Below, one piece after another: positions 42,102 through 52,834 of a stretch of DNA of 54,732 nucleotides. The translations under genes were made by a program, and so were the position numbers. The stretch covers positions 1 through 54,732 of the forward strand of contig JALVQA010000001.1 in assembly GCA_027031495.1 (NCBI GenBank), in the 5' to 3' direction. The notes beneath the pieces were generated by a model. It was not told the DNA's origin, did no database searches, and worked only from the letters and a program-made list of their open reading frames with translations. The stretch comes from Candidatus Moraniibacteriota bacterium. GTDB lineage: Bacteria > Patescibacteriota > Minisyncoccia > Moranbacterales > GCA-2747515. Within the stretch, counting starts at the first letter, position 1. Each line of letters begins with the position of its first letter.

Positions 42102-43316
42102 CCACAAAAGCCTCGTATTCTCATGTTTGGTTGGGAGTTTCCGCCGTTTAACAGCGGTGGTCTTGGTGTTGCGTGCCTTGGTCTGACACGTGCGCTTGCG
42201 CGACGCGGTGCTGACATTCTCTTTGTTTTACCTAAGAAAGTACCCGTTGATCCGGCATATATGCGCATGCTTTTTGCAGATGAGGCATCATCTATTACGA
42301 TAATCAATATTGATACACTTCTATCGCCGTATATAACAGAATACCTCTACAGCGAAAGACGTGCCGGCGTTGACGTACCATTTTATGCTGATGATCTTTA
42401 TAGCGAAGTATTGCGCTATGCAAAACGTGCTCGCGCTGTTGCGCAAAAAGAGAACTTTGATATTATCTATGCACACGACTGGCTCGCGTTTCTTGCCGGC
42501 AAAGAAGCACAGGATGTGAGTGGCAAGCCATTCGTTGCACATATCCATGCAACCGAATACGATCGTTGCGGTGGTGACAACATTAACGAAAAAATTGCAC
42601 ATATTGAGCGTCTCGGCCTTTCATGTGCCAACCATGTTATTGCCGTAAGCAACTACACGAAAGAGATCGTGATGCGCAAGTATGGCATATCGGCAGAAAA
42701 GATCAGCGTTGTTCATAATGGCATTGATGCAGAGGATTTTGTTGCGCCAACAGCTGAAGCGAAGACACTACAAGCACTCAAGAAAAATGGTACAAAAATT
42801 GTTCTCTTCGTTGGACGTATTACATATCAAAAAGGACTGGAGTATTTTTTGGAAGCGGCACAAAAAGCGCTTGCCTATAACGATAATATTGTGTTTGTCA
42901 TTGCAGGCAGTGGTGATATGCATACCTATATTATGGAAGAAGTTGCGCGGCGCAAACTTTCCAACAAAGTACTCTTTATGGGTTTTGTGCGCGGCAAAGA
43001 ATTACAAGAAGCTTATCGCATGGCTGATCTTTACATCATGCCATCCGTTTCCGAACCTTTCGGTATTACGACACTGGAAGCAATGCTTCACAATACACCT
43101 GTCATTGTTTCGCGTCAGTCTGGCGTCGCCGAGGTGGCACATCACGTCTTTAAAGTTGATTTTTGGGACACGGATGAGATGGCAAACAAGATTGTCGCTG
43201 TTGTGGAGCATGATGCGCTTCGCAATACTATGCGTGAGCAGGCTTATCGTGAAGTACAAGGAATCAACTGGGACACCGCCGCCAATAAGTGTCTTCATAT
43301 TTTTTATCAGCTTTAA
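42102..43316 (+). CDS. Glycosyltransferase, GT4/GT5 glycogen-synthase-like
   Basis: A 404-residue GT-B enzyme. N-terminal domain: RILMFGWEFPPFNSGGLGVA, a glycogen-synthase-like donor loop; IIYAHDWLAFLAGKEA. C-terminal domain: HNGID, VLFVGRITYQKGLEYFLEAA, FMGFVRGKEL, and the E-x7-E region SVSEPFGITTLEAMLHNTPVIVS that binds the nucleotide sugar. The GGLG loop and genomic company (phosphorylase, GH57) favour alpha-glucan synthesis from ADP- or UDP-glucose, but GT4 enzymes have many acceptors. The frame opens at 42063; ATG 42102 gives the conserved N-terminus. 8 bp before the GH57 gene. Confidence 0.88.
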   Translation, partial: PQKPRILMFGWEFPPFNSGGLGVACLGLTRALARRGADILFVLPKKVPVDPAYMRMLFADEASSITIINIDTLLSPYITEYLYSERRAGVDVPFYADDLYSEVLRYAKRARAVAQKENFDIIYAHDWLAFLAGKEAQDVSGKPFVAHIHATEYDRCGGDNINEKIAHIERLGLSCANHVIAVSNYTKEIVMRKYGISAEKISVVHNGIDAEDFVAPTAEAKTLQALKKNGTKIVLFVGRITYQKGLEYFLEAAQKALAYNDNIVFVIAGSGDMHTYIMEEVARRKLSNKVLFMGFVRGKELQEAYRMADLYIMPSVSEPFGITTLEAMLHNTPVIVSRQSGVAEVAHHVFKVDFWDTDEMANKIVAVVEHDALRNTMREQAYREVQGINWDTAANKCLHIFYQL

Positions 43317-43324
43317 ATTTTTTT

Positions 43325-44737
43325 ATGGCATCTGTTTGTTTTTATTTTCAAGTACATCAACCGCTTAGACTTAAAAGCTATCGTGTTTTTGATATTGGCA
43401 ATGATCATAACTATTTTAACCATGCCGGTGAAGATAGCCGCAACAATCGCCTCATATTGGAGCGTGTTGCACAAAAATGTTATTTACCAACAAATGCGCT
43501 TTTGCTCGAATTGCTGCAAAAACATTCAGAGTTCCGCATTAGTTTTTCTCTTTCCGGCATCTTTCTTGAACAAATTGAACATGATTTCCCTAATGTTTTA
43601 ACATCATTTCAAAAACTTGTAGACACTGGCCGTGCTGAGATCCTAAGTGAAACGTACTACCATTCACTGGCATTTCTCTACTCACACGATGAATTCATGC
43701 GTCAAGTTGCAATGCATCGTGATAAGATAAAAAAACTCTTTGGTGTTACGCCACGCATCTTCCGCAACACAGAGCTTATCTACAACAATGATATTGCGCG
43801 CGTCGTGGAAGAAATGGGTTACGATGGTATCCTTGCGGAAGGTGCAGACCATATATTGTCGTGGCGCGCACCACATTTTCTCTATCGCCCTGTCGGCACA
43901 TCACATATTACAGCGCTTCTCAAAGACTATAAACTCTCTGATGACATTGCTTTCCGTTTTTCGGAAAAATCGTGGACAGAATATCCTCTTGACGCAGAAA
44001 AGTTTACACGTTGGATTAACAGCATCAATGGCAACGGTAATGTCGTCAATCTCTTTATGGATTACGAAACATTTGGCGAGCATCAATGGGAAGATTCCGG
44101 CATCTTCCAGTTTTTGCGCGCACTACCTGATGCAATCCTCTCCCACCCTGATAACGACTTTGTTACACCATCCGAAGCAATCGCACGGTATGAGGCCGTT
44201 GGTGAAATTGATGTACCACACTTTACATCATGGGCTGATAGTGAGCGCGATCTTTCAGCGTGGCGCTCCAACGCCCTGCAAGAAGACGCGTTGGAAAAAC
44301 TGTACGCACTAGAAAAAGACATCTATGCCACAGATGACCATGCACTCATCACCGACTGGCAGCGCCTCACAACATCTGATCACTTCTATTACATGTGCAC
44401 AAAGTGGTTTTCTGATGGCGATGTTCACAAGTACTTTAGCCCATACGAATCACCATACGAAGCATTTGTTGCATTCATGAACGTTCTACAAGATATCAAC
44501 ATTCGTCTTAAAGAGGCACAAGGAACTCATCAGAAAAAGATATCCACACGTGCACGAAAGAAAGAAAAAGAAAAACGTGCATGCACACAAAACACAAAAA
44601 GAGAGCAACGAAAAAGCACGCGTATGAAAACACAGTCCTCACCTCTTCGACGTCGACGTCGCCCCTTCGTACCAGCGCGCTACACAACGCACTATACCAG
44701 CACTATGGATGGCATTGTTCGCGTAGACAATATCTAA
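43325..44737 (+). CDS. GH57 family alpha-amylase or branching-type glycosidase with basic tail
   Basis: A 470-residue GH57 enzyme. Motifs: FYFQVHQPLRLK (N-terminal His), FSLSGIFLEQI, RNTELIYNND (Glu nucleophile), GYDGILAEGADHILSW and FMDYETFGEHQWED (Asp acid/base). GH57 members hydrolyse or branch alpha-glucans; which one is unclear. From about residue 400 the protein ends in a strongly basic, low-complexity tail (KKISTRARKKEKEKR, SSPLRRRRRPFVPARY) absent from the usual family; it may bind a polyanion or membrane. ATG 43325 directly follows the glycosyltransferase, so they are co-transcribed. Confidence 0.9.
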   Translation: MASVCFYFQVHQPLRLKSYRVFDIGNDHNYFNHAGEDSRNNRLILERVAQKCYLPTNALLLELLQKHSEFRISFSLSGIFLEQIEHDFPNVLTSFQKLVDTGRAEILSETYYHSLAFLYSHDEFMRQVAMHRDKIKKLFGVTPRIFRNTELIYNNDIARVVEEMGYDGILAEGADHILSWRAPHFLYRPVGTSHITALLKDYKLSDDIAFRFSEKSWTEYPLDAEKFTRWINSINGNGNVVNLFMDYETFGEHQWEDSGIFQFLRALPDAILSHPDNDFVTPSEAIARYEAVGEIDVPHFTSWADSERDLSAWRSNALQEDALEKLYALEKDIYATDDHALITDWQRLTTSDHFYYMCTKWFSDGDVHKYFSPYESPYEAFVAFMNVLQDINIRLKEAQGTHQKKISTRARKKEKEKRACTQNTKREQRKSTRMKTQSSPLRRRRRPFVPARYTTHYTSTMDGIVRVDNI

Positions 44738-44782
44738 AAACATGTCAAACAAGATAACCATCTAACTTCAAAAATTAATAAG

Positions 44783-44813
44783 GCATTCACCTCATAAGTG
44801 AATGCTCTTTTTT
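44783..44813 (+). terminator. Terminator after GH57 gene
   Basis: GCATTCAC, 7-nt loop, GTGAATGC, then TCTTTTTT. Perfect 8-bp stem about 45 nt after the stop. Confidence 0.9.
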
Positions 44814-44871
44814 GTATACATATACAGTATCTTTGCTAAAGTGGCATTGTAGTTCCACTATAAAAGTGCGC

Positions 44872-46548
44872 CTAATGCGACACGCTGTATACACGCGTCT
44901 CCCACGGCTGAAAGAAGAGCGTATTATCAGTAATCGGGCGTGGCGATAAAACGTTGCATAGGAGAAGTTGCGCACGTTGTGTGCGGAGTACATCCGGCAC
45001 TGCAATATAATTATCCCACGACGCAAAATTAAACAAAACAACAATTGTTTCATCTTTGTCACTGCGTGCAAAACCGTACATAATATAATTATCAGGAAAT
45101 AGCGGCATAAAATCACCATAAACAAGTGCCGGCGTATACTTACGAATCATGATAAGGCGACGCACATAATGCCATATGGAGTGTTTGTCTTTTTGTTGTG
45201 TTGCAACATTAATATGCGTATATTGTGGATTGACATGTAGCCATGGCGTGTGTGAAGAAAAACCGGCATACTCTGCATCAGACCATTGCATCGGCGTACG
45301 TGCATTATCGCGATTCCACTGCGAAAGATCCGCTAACACCGCTCCTTGATCTTCACCGCTTGCTATACGCTGTTCATAAATACTACGCATTTTAATATCC
45401 GTTAACTCATCTGCGCATGATACTGTCATGTTGTTCATGCCTATTTCCTCTCCTTGTAAGAAAAATGGCGTACCGGGCGCTGTGAGCAAAAATGTCATGA
45501 TGAGTTTTGCAGATGCATCATGATAATGCATCGCATCACCATAAACCGATACACTTCGTGGGCTGTCGTGATTGCTAAAAGTGATAGTATTCCAAGCCTT
45601 ATGCGCAAAGGCTTCCGCCCATGTTCGCACAGCTTCTGTTACTTCTGGCCACCTGCCGCGTGCATCCATAATGTGATACTGATAAAGCAATTCCATCTCC
45701 TTACGATCATAGCCAACATAGTGCAATCCTTCCTCAGGTGTCAAAAAATATAACTCTCCAAAGACAATTGCGTTATATGGTTCCAGTACCTCACGATGAA
45801 TTTCATGCCACAGTTCGTGGATGCCTGGTTGGTTGGCAACAAGGCCTTCCGGGTGAATGTAGCGTCGTGTATCACCTGGTGCACGTGGTGCATCCGGAAA
45901 ACCTTCTGCTTTAATGTAAAAATTCCCCATATCGGCACGAAAACCATCGATGCCACGTTCAAGCCATCGGCGCATCATTGCAAAGATCTCTTCCTTCACG
46001 CGTGGATTACGCCAATTTAGATCTGGCTGATGCTGAGAAAAGAGGTGTAGATAGTACTGCTGTCGCGTCTCATCCCATGTCCATGCTGAGCCACCGATAT
46101 CGGATGCCCAATTATTCGGCTCGTGTCCATCAACGGCATCATGCCAGATGTAGAAGTCGCTTTTATCGTTCGTGCGACTTTTCCGTGATTCCAGAAACCA
46201 TGGGTGTTGATCTGATGTATGATTAACGACCAAATCTATAATAACGCGCATACCCAACGCATGAGCACGATTGATAAATGTAACAAAATCATCCATTGTG
46301 CCAAATGTTGGGTCTATACTATCGTAGTCGGAAACATCATAACCATTGTCAACCATTGGCGACTTATAAATGGGCGAAAGCCACAGTGCAGTAACACCGA
46401 GCTCTTTCAGGTAGGGTAACTTTTGTATAATACCGGGCAGATCACCCTTTCCATCGCCATTGCTATCATAAAAACTGAGAGGATAAATCTGATAAAAAAT
46501 CGCTTCTTTCCACCACGCATGACGTTCACGTTTTATTTCTTTTTTCAT
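44872..46548 (-). CDS. GH13 alpha-glucosidase-type enzyme
   Basis: A 558-residue GH13 enzyme of the oligo-1,6-glucosidase/alpha-glucosidase/trehalose-modifying group. Motifs: WWKEAIFYQIYPLSFYDSNGDG, VIIDLVVNHTSDQHPWF (region I), GIDGFRADMGNFY (Asp nucleophile), IVFGELYFL (Glu acid/base) and TFSNHDSPRSVS (third Asp), then a C-terminal beta domain (ETIVVLFNFASW). No signal peptide, so it should act inside the cell on imported or released oligosaccharides. ATG 46548 is chosen; the frame opens 10 codons earlier. It converges on the GH57 gene. No SD. Confidence 0.92.
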   Translation of the reverse strand: MKKEIKRERHAWWKEAIFYQIYPLSFYDSNGDGKGDLPGIIQKLPYLKELGVTALWLSPIYKSPMVDNGYDVSDYDSIDPTFGTMDDFVTFINRAHALGMRVIIDLVVNHTSDQHPWFLESRKSRTNDKSDFYIWHDAVDGHEPNNWASDIGGSAWTWDETRQQYYLHLFSQHQPDLNWRNPRVKEEIFAMMRRWLERGIDGFRADMGNFYIKAEGFPDAPRAPGDTRRYIHPEGLVANQPGIHELWHEIHREVLEPYNAIVFGELYFLTPEEGLHYVGYDRKEMELLYQYHIMDARGRWPEVTEAVRTWAEAFAHKAWNTITFSNHDSPRSVSVYGDAMHYHDASAKLIMTFLLTAPGTPFFLQGEEIGMNNMTVSCADELTDIKMRSIYEQRIASGEDQGAVLADLSQWNRDNARTPMQWSDAEYAGFSSHTPWLHVNPQYTHINVATQQKDKHSIWHYVRRLIMIRKYTPALVYGDFMPLFPDNYIMYGFARSDKDETIVVLFNFASWDNYIAVPDVLRTQRAQLLLCNVLSPRPITDNTLFFQPWETRVYSVSH

Positions 46549-46617
46549 ATTTTTTGATGCATGCATCTGGCAAAGCATGCACTTATAATGTACTTACATC
46601 TCTTATAATATCATTTT

Positions 46618-48339
46618 TTATATTTCCTTGTGCCGTGGTGACATGATGTGATGAATATGCTTACTGCGCTCTCTCTCAAAACCGCGTGCATCCCATTTAT
46701 ACTTTGTCACAAAATCGGCAACAAAATGTGAGCCGATATGATATGGCATGACAACATACGATGCGCCGGCATCATATAATTCTTTTACTTCTTTCAATTC
46801 ATTTGCAACGACAATAATAATACCGTGTGTATTGTGCGCGCGATACCTCTTCACGAGAAAGAGATTTGTTTTAAGATACGGAATTGATGAAATAATCATT
46901 TTTGCCTGTGTAAAACCAATTTCGTCAAGAAAAACAGCATCTTCTGCATCGCCATAGCGAGCTGGTAAACCGGCTTCCTTAAGGCGCGCGATAATTTCAG
47001 GATCATACTCCACGATGAGATATTTTTTCGTGATACACTGCAGGGCCTGCACAAAGCCATGTCCAGCATAATCATAGCCAAAAAGAATCGCATCCACCGT
47101 CGCCTCATCACTGTCACCATACTTTTTGGATTTTCTACGTGGCACCATATAATCAAGCATAGGTTTAATAACGGCATAAATCGTATCGGCATAGATAATA
47201 AGATATGTCGATGCTGTAATCGTGATAATACCAACAAGTGTCACAAGTGAAACTGCGTACTGCGAAAGATGCCCGAGATTATAACCAAGTGCAACAAGAA
47301 TCAATGAGAATTCGCTAATTTGTGCAACAGTTAAACCGCTCATAAAAGCTGTTCTTGTGCGATAGCCCAAAAGCTTCATCAAAAAAATGACAATGAGAGG
47401 ATTACCGATAAGCACAAAGAGTGAAAGAATTATCGCAGGCATCACAATTACAGTAAACTGCGACAGAACCATGTTGGCACCTAAAAGAATAAAGAAGATC
47501 ACAATAAAGAAATCGCGCAACGGCTTCATGCGTGCGCCAATTTCATACGCAAATGGACTAACGGCAAGAAGCGCACCAGCAATAAGTGCGCCAATTTCAA
47601 TAGAAAAACCCAGTGTGCTAAAGAGTGCCGCTAAACCAAGACCCCATGCAACGGAAAAAATAAAGAGTATTTCTTGATTGTGTGCAACAATTACACTAAA
47701 ACGTGGCAGAATGTAACGACTAATTAAATAGAGTATGATAACAACTGCTGTACCTTTGAGAAAAAGCACGCTAAATTGTTGTACAGCGATCGTACCATAG
47801 ACCAATGGCGTTGCATTCTCCGGAAAGTCGGCACCGCCAATAATTGTAACAGCAAGAAGAATTATCGTCGCAACTAGATCTTGAATGAGAAGAAAGCCAA
47901 TAGAAAGTTTGCCGTAAAGCTTTCCTGTGTCACCGCGATCGGTTAGAAGTTTTAAAATAATGATAGTAGAACTAAAGGTTAGTGCTAGAGCAACATAGAT
48001 AGACGTCACCACATCAAAACCAAGAAGAAGCATAATAAAGAAGCCGATCACCGATGTAAAAACAACTTGACCAATCCCCGTCACAGCAGACGACTTCCCC
48101 ACTTCACGTATAATATCAGGATTAAGTGTGAGACCAACAATAAAGAGAAGGATTGAGATGCCAATTTTTGAAAAAAGCTCCATTTCTTCGTGCGCGTGCA
48201 GGAAGTCAAGTGCATACGGCCCAACGATAACACCCGTTGCAATATAGCCAACAATAAGTGGTTGTCTCAAAAGGTATGCCATGAATGCCAGCATAGCCGC
48301 TATGACAATAATGAGCGATACTTCCACAAAGAGTGTCAT
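46618..48339 (-). CDS. CPA2 cation/proton antiporter with TrkA-N domain (KefB-like)
   Basis: A 573-residue membrane transporter. About twelve helices run from FVEVSLIIVIAAMLAFMAYL to around residue 390, with QPLIVGYIATGVIVGP, LLFIVGLTLNPDIIREVG and LTFSSTIIILKLLTDRGDTG, all typical of the CPA2 (KefB/C, YbaL) family. A C-terminal Rossmann RCK/TrkA-N domain follows (ILFGYDYAGHGFVQALQ ... YLIVEYDPEIIARLKEAGLPARYGDA), which binds nucleotides to gate K+ or Na+ exchange. AT-rich, in contrast with the other antiporter gene, nhaD. It lies downstream of groEL, beyond a terminator. No SD. Confidence 0.94.
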   Translation of the reverse strand: MTLFVEVSLIIVIAAMLAFMAYLLRQPLIVGYIATGVIVGPYALDFLHAHEEMELFSKIGISILLFIVGLTLNPDIIREVGKSSAVTGIGQVVFTSVIGFFIMLLLGFDVVTSIYVALALTFSSTIIILKLLTDRGDTGKLYGKLSIGFLLIQDLVATIILLAVTIIGGADFPENATPLVYGTIAVQQFSVLFLKGTAVVIILYLISRYILPRFSVIVAHNQEILFIFSVAWGLGLAALFSTLGFSIEIGALIAGALLAVSPFAYEIGARMKPLRDFFIVIFFILLGANMVLSQFTVIVMPAIILSLFVLIGNPLIVIFLMKLLGYRTRTAFMSGLTVAQISEFSLILVALGYNLGHLSQYAVSLVTLVGIITITASTYLIIYADTIYAVIKPMLDYMVPRRKSKKYGDSDEATVDAILFGYDYAGHGFVQALQCITKKYLIVEYDPEIIARLKEAGLPARYGDAEDAVFLDEIGFTQAKMIISSIPYLKTNLFLVKRYRAHNTHGIIIVVANELKEVKELYDAGASYVVMPYHIGSHFVADFVTKYKWDARGFERERSKHIHHIMSPRHKEI

Positions 48340-48399
48340 ACGAGAAATTTTGAGAACTTAAACGTACACCATTTATAACATAAAAATAGCATAACAACA

Positions 48400-48431
48400 A
48401 GCAAGCACGTATCTTGCGATACGTGCTTGCT
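48400..48431 (-). terminator. Strong hairpin after groEL
   Basis: Minus-strand AGCAAGCACGTATC, loop GCAA (a GNRA tetraloop), GATACGTGCTTGCT, a 14-bp perfect stem, then TGTTGTTATG. It lies 20 nt after the groEL stop. The U-tract is broken, but the stem is very stable and may also protect the mRNA 3' end. Confidence 0.75.
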
Positions 48432-48451
48432 ATTATTTTACACTCTCAGAT

Positions 48452-50119
<1,668 letters not shown>

Positions 50120-50150
50120 TTACTACAAATTACTAGTTTTTCTTGAAAGT

Positions 50151-50177
50151 TTAGCACTCATATATATGGAGTGCTAA
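50151..50177. promoter_or_regulatory. CIRCE operator (HrcA binding site)
   Basis: TTAGCACTC, 9 nt, GAGTGCTAA: a perfect copy of the CIRCE consensus, between the groEL promoter and ATG (44 nt upstream of the start). It implies an hrcA gene elsewhere in the genome. Confidence 0.97.
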
Positions 50178-50185
50178 CTACCTTT

Positions 50186-50213
50186 AGTCTATCGCTCTTG
50201 TTATTTTTGTCAA
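50186..50213 (-). promoter_or_regulatory. groEL promoter
   Basis: Minus-strand TTGACA (50213-50208), 16-nt spacer, TAGACT (50191-50186). The start would fall at the edge of CIRCE, the usual arrangement for HrcA control. Confidence 0.7.
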
Positions 50214-50266
50214 GAACCACAAAAAACTTCTGTAAAAAATACTATCACGTGCACTGTTTTGCTAAT

Positions 50267-50295
50267 TTGACATTTACACTAAAAAACGTCACAAT
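50267..50295 (+). promoter_or_regulatory. Probable clpC promoter
   Basis: TTGACA (50267-50272), 17-nt spacer, CACAAT (50290-50295). About 30 nt before the clp ATG; it diverges from the groEL promoter 54 nt away. Confidence 0.5.
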
Positions 50296-50326
50296 ATATG
50301 GTACAGAATAAGATATTATTTCCCTT

Positions 50327-52834
50327 ATGAAAAAATCGATTTTTCCAGAAAAACTGACACATCATGCACGCAATGCACTTATTTTGGCAAGCAAATACGC
50401 ATCGGAACGTGGTCAAGATAGTGTTTTACCTATTCACGTTCTCTATGCCATTGCAGCGCAAAAAAAATCGGCCGGCGCACATACGCTTTCAGCGCTTTCT
50501 CTTACACCGGAAACACTTTTGCCGTATGTTGGTAAAGAAAGGCATAATGTTACAACAGTACGCGATCCGCTCATAAGCACACAACTAAAAGAAGTTCTTG
50601 TACGAGCATACAAAATCGCCAGCACAACTGGATATTCATATGTCAGCACAGAACACATTATTCACGCAATCCTCAAAACGCATGACAAAACAATAAAGAG
50701 CATTATCAAAGAGGGCGTAAAGAGAACAGCAAGACACCAGCCCCTGTCAGCAAAGGGAGATGATGGGAGTGATAGTGATTTCTCACATATTACACACTTT
50801 CTTAATGCGATGACGCACATGTCATCAGAAAATGATGCGCAGGATGCATCGCTTTTGGAACACTTTACAAACAATCTTTCTTTACAAAAAAACGTGACAC
50901 CACTCATTGGTCGTGATGACGTCCTTAACCATGTAATCACCATCCTTTCGCGCAAAGAAAAAAGCAATCCTCTCCTTGTTGGTGCGCCTGGCGTTGGCAA
51001 AACAGCAATTATTGAAGGTCTTGCGCAACGTATCGCACGTGGTGATGTGCCGGCACATCTTATAAATACACGTATTCTCACACTTGATCTTGCGGATCTT
51101 GTTGCCGGCACAACATATCGCGGCGAATTTGAAGCACGTCTTAAAGAAATTATCGCTGAAGCATCAAGTGATAAATCAGTTATTCTCTTTATTGATGAAC
51201 TTCACATGATTGTTGGTGCTGGTAATACACAAGGATCTCTTGACGCTGCCAATATTCTTAAACCGGCACTCAGTCGTGGTGCTATTCGCATTATCGGTGC
51301 AACAACACCCGCAGAATACAAAAAACATATTACAAAAGACGCAGCACTTGCACGTCGTTTTCAAGTTGTGTCAGTCCCGGAACCATCACGCGATGAAACT
51401 ATTACCATTCTTTCCGGTGTGCGAGAACACTACGAGAAATTCCACAATGTCACGATCTCTGACGATATCATTACGCACATTGTTGATCTAAGTATACGTT
51501 ATCTACCATCACGCCACCTTCCTGACAAGGCATTTGATATTCTCGATGAAGCTGCAGCACGTTTGCGTGTCCACGCGCCGCAAAGTGCTGCACAGAAAAA
51601 ACTCCTCTTACTTGAAAATGCATACAATGCGGTAAATGAGCAAAAGAAATATGCCATCGCATCGGAGTCATATGACACTGCGTTAAAGCTCCGACAAAAG
51701 GAAACATCTCTTCGCACAGACATTGAAAAACAAAAGAAAATACTTACTCGAGAAAACGTGCCGCAGGAAATGACATTTTCAGCCGTAGCGCAGGCAATTT
51801 CCATTCTTAGTAAAATTCCCATCCATAAAATCACAACAAATCAAACATGCTCTGTACAAAAAGCGCTTACGCGATGGCAAAAACATATTGTTGGTCAAAG
51901 AGATGCTGTTGAATCGATTACGCGCACACTTGTGCGAAGCTTCGCCGGTCTTGCACCACACACACGCCCAATTGGCTCATTCCTCTTTCTTGGTCCAACT
52001 GGTGTTGGCAAAACATTCGCAGCAACAACGCTTGCAACAACACTCTTTGACAAGAGCACAGCACTCATTCGCGTTGACATGAGTGAACTTGCAGAAAAAC
52101 ACACTGTCTCAAAATTACTCGGTGCACCAGCCGGTTATGTGGGACATGGTGAAGGTGGCACGCTTACAGAACAGATTCGCACAAATCCCTATAGCGTCGT
52201 TCTATTTGATGAAATTGAAAAAGCACATCCTGACATTCTCAATATTCTTCTCCAAATTCTCGAAGAAGGAACAATTACCGATGCTGCCGGCGAGAGAGCT
52301 GATTTCCGCAATGCAATTGTTATTCTTACATCAAACATCGGCACAGAAACACTTACGCAAAGTGCGCGCATTGGCTTTACTCACAAAAAAACATCTTCTA
52401 CAACATCACCTTTTGCTAGTTTTGCAGAAACAAAAGAACACGTTCTCAAAGAATTGCGCACAACAATTAAACCGGAGATTCTCAATCGCCTTGATGATAT
52501 CATTGTTTTTGCACCACTTGGACGTAAGGAACTCACGACAATTGCCCGCAGAGAAATCAACACGCTTAAAGAAAAACTTGCATCATTGGATGTACATTTC
52601 ACACTAGCGCCGTCAGCACTGTCGTTCATCGTGCAACACGCCGGAACACATATTTCTACGGGCGCACGCGGTATTCGTCGCGCCATCCATATACACCTCG
52701 AAGATCCTATTGCACAATTACTTCTCTCTCAACCACAAAGACCTCTTTCGCTTCACGCCGACTATATCAGCGGGGAGATCTCTATAAGGGCGAAAGATAC
52801 AAAGAAAAGTGCTCGTAAGAAGAAATCTGCATGA
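50327..52834 (+). CDS. ClpC-like AAA+ unfoldase (two ATPase domains)
   Basis: An 835-residue Clp/Hsp100 protein. N-domain: LTHHARNALILASKYASERGQ and YSYVSTEHIIHAIL. AAA1: LLVGAPGVGKTAIIEGLAQRI (Walker A), VILFIDELHMIVGAG (Walker B). A short middle domain around residues 420-480 matches ClpC rather than the long ClpB coil. AAA2: FLGPTGVGKTFAATTLA, VVLFDEIEKAHPDILN, NAIVILTSNIGTE, and GARGIRRAIHIHLEDPIAQ. C-terminus is Lys-rich (KKSARKKKSA). It feeds proteins to ClpP or acts as a chaperone; clpP is not in the window. Divergent from groEL, so both stress genes share a control region. TGA overlaps comF. Confidence 0.93.
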   Translation: MKKSIFPEKLTHHARNALILASKYASERGQDSVLPIHVLYAIAAQKKSAGAHTLSALSLTPETLLPYVGKERHNVTTVRDPLISTQLKEVLVRAYKIASTTGYSYVSTEHIIHAILKTHDKTIKSIIKEGVKRTARHQPLSAKGDDGSDSDFSHITHFLNAMTHMSSENDAQDASLLEHFTNNLSLQKNVTPLIGRDDVLNHVITILSRKEKSNPLLVGAPGVGKTAIIEGLAQRIARGDVPAHLINTRILTLDLADLVAGTTYRGEFEARLKEIIAEASSDKSVILFIDELHMIVGAGNTQGSLDAANILKPALSRGAIRIIGATTPAEYKKHITKDAALARRFQVVSVPEPSRDETITILSGVREHYEKFHNVTISDDIITHIVDLSIRYLPSRHLPDKAFDILDEAAARLRVHAPQSAAQKKLLLLENAYNAVNEQKKYAIASESYDTALKLRQKETSLRTDIEKQKKILTRENVPQEMTFSAVAQAISILSKIPIHKITTNQTCSVQKALTRWQKHIVGQRDAVESITRTLVRSFAGLAPHTRPIGSFLFLGPTGVGKTFAATTLATTLFDKSTALIRVDMSELAEKHTVSKLLGAPAGYVGHGEGGTLTEQIRTNPYSVVLFDEIEKAHPDILNILLQILEEGTITDAAGERADFRNAIVILTSNIGTETLTQSARIGFTHKKTSSTTSPFASFAETKEHVLKELRTTIKPEILNRLDDIIVFAPLGRKELTTIARREINTLKEKLASLDVHFTLAPSALSFIVQHAGTHISTGARGIRRAIHIHLEDPIAQLLLSQPQRPLSLHADYISGEISIRAKDTKKSARKKKSA

